Shown here one piece after another: positions 41,023 to 41,269 of a stretch of DNA of 41,269 nt (the stretch's first letter is position 1; every line of letters starts with the position of its first letter). The DNA comes from an uncultured Parabacteroides sp. (lineage in GTDB: Bacteria; Bacteroidota; Bacteroidia; Bacteroidales; Tannerellaceae): the NCBI GenBank assembly GCA_944325335.1, contig CALUZR010000030.1:1-41269 (forward strand). Direction: 5' to 3'. Below the pieces are notes generated by a model. That model saw nothing but the letters and a program-made list of their open reading frames with translations, was not told where the DNA came from and ran no database searches. The translations under genes were made by a program, and so were the position numbers.

Positions 41023-41269
41023 ATTCGCTTTTAAGGAACTCTATCATCCGTTGCTTGGTCAGCTCATAACGCGAGTAGGTCTTTTGCGTGGCGGTCTTGC
41101 CAACCTTTTTGGCATACTGTTCATTGTGTTGGGTGAAGTAGCTTATCAGCGTCTTGTCCTTTTCTTCCAACCCCAAAAAGGCATTGCGGATTTTTTCGGG
41201 CAGGGCATAGCCATCGGTATTCATCATGCGTGTGTAGTGCATGGTGATAGCCGCCCGGATTTCATCGAG
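41014..41269 (-). pseudogene. Tyrosine recombinase N-terminal (SAM-like) fragment, runs off the right edge
   Basis: The frame enters from beyond 41269 (LDEIRAAITMHYTRMMNTDGYALPEKIRNAFLG) and carries KTATQKTYSRYELTKQRMIEFLKSEYNI, the core-binding SAM-like domain of Bacteroidales integrases. After about 41014 the frame continues only as out-of-frame translation of the catalytic fragment. Around 180-200 residues normally lie between the two pieces, so an internal deletion with a frame change has occurred. The apparent ATG at 41242 is internal. Confidence 0.75.

Overview
The window is chromosomal DNA of a Bacteroidales bacterium. The evidence is the TAnnTTTG (-7) promoter boxes, Bacteroidetes-only families (DUF4271, DUF3316), an RprX/RprY-type two-component pair, type III glutamine synthetase and a GH110 galactosidase. 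I lean to Parabacteroides or a close relative, but the sequence alone does not fix the genus. Almost all genes are intact core genes. I saw no tRNA, rRNA or CRISPR array.

Layout. 1-430: intergenic DNA with a 40-bp-arm inverted repeat and a probable leftward small RNA. 431-4203: a secreted alpha-1,3-galactosidase (GH110) facing a GH3-type acyl-adenylate enzyme, with a 41-bp palindromic tandem repeat between them. 4295-7461: phosphofructokinase, a DUF4271 membrane protein, hemD, rnpA and yidD. 7528-9432 (minus): prfB with its programmed +1 frameshift, and a GNAT acetyltransferase. 9774-14391: topoisomerase subunit A, a DUF3316 protein and an S41 protease lipoprotein. 14572-18420: fabI, a YrdC/Sua5 protein, an EEP-family lipoprotein and a dGTPase. 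18417-20477 (minus): a GH20 hexosaminidase. 20934-23173: rprX-rprY. 23235-27432 (minus): aroQ, pyk, an O-methyltransferase, rbfA and a LolC/E-type permease, apparently one operon. 27723-32281 (minus): dapF, dapL and glnN. 32623-40468: gltB, gltD and asnB. Together the last two blocks form a nitrogen-assimilation and lysine/cell-wall cluster that diverges from one regulatory region. 40477-41269: mobile-element debris consisting of the 3' end (domains V-VI) of a group II intron, a chimeric HTH-like fragment and a scrambled tyrosine recombinase that runs off the right edge.

The unusual content lies between the genes. Several intergenic regions hold short tandem arrays with periods of 21, 22 or 41 bp, and in most of them the unit is self-complementary. 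A composite palindromic element built from CGTATCGACGAT and TATCTTTAG-n-CTAAAGATA recurs upstream of genes, and two related 40-bp-arm hairpins occur in intergenic DNA. The arrays are unrelated in sequence but alike in design. Two lie inside probable operons (dapF-dapL and gltB-gltD), so they should be transcribed. These repeats, the candidate small RNA and the intron remnant are the items most worth follow-up.
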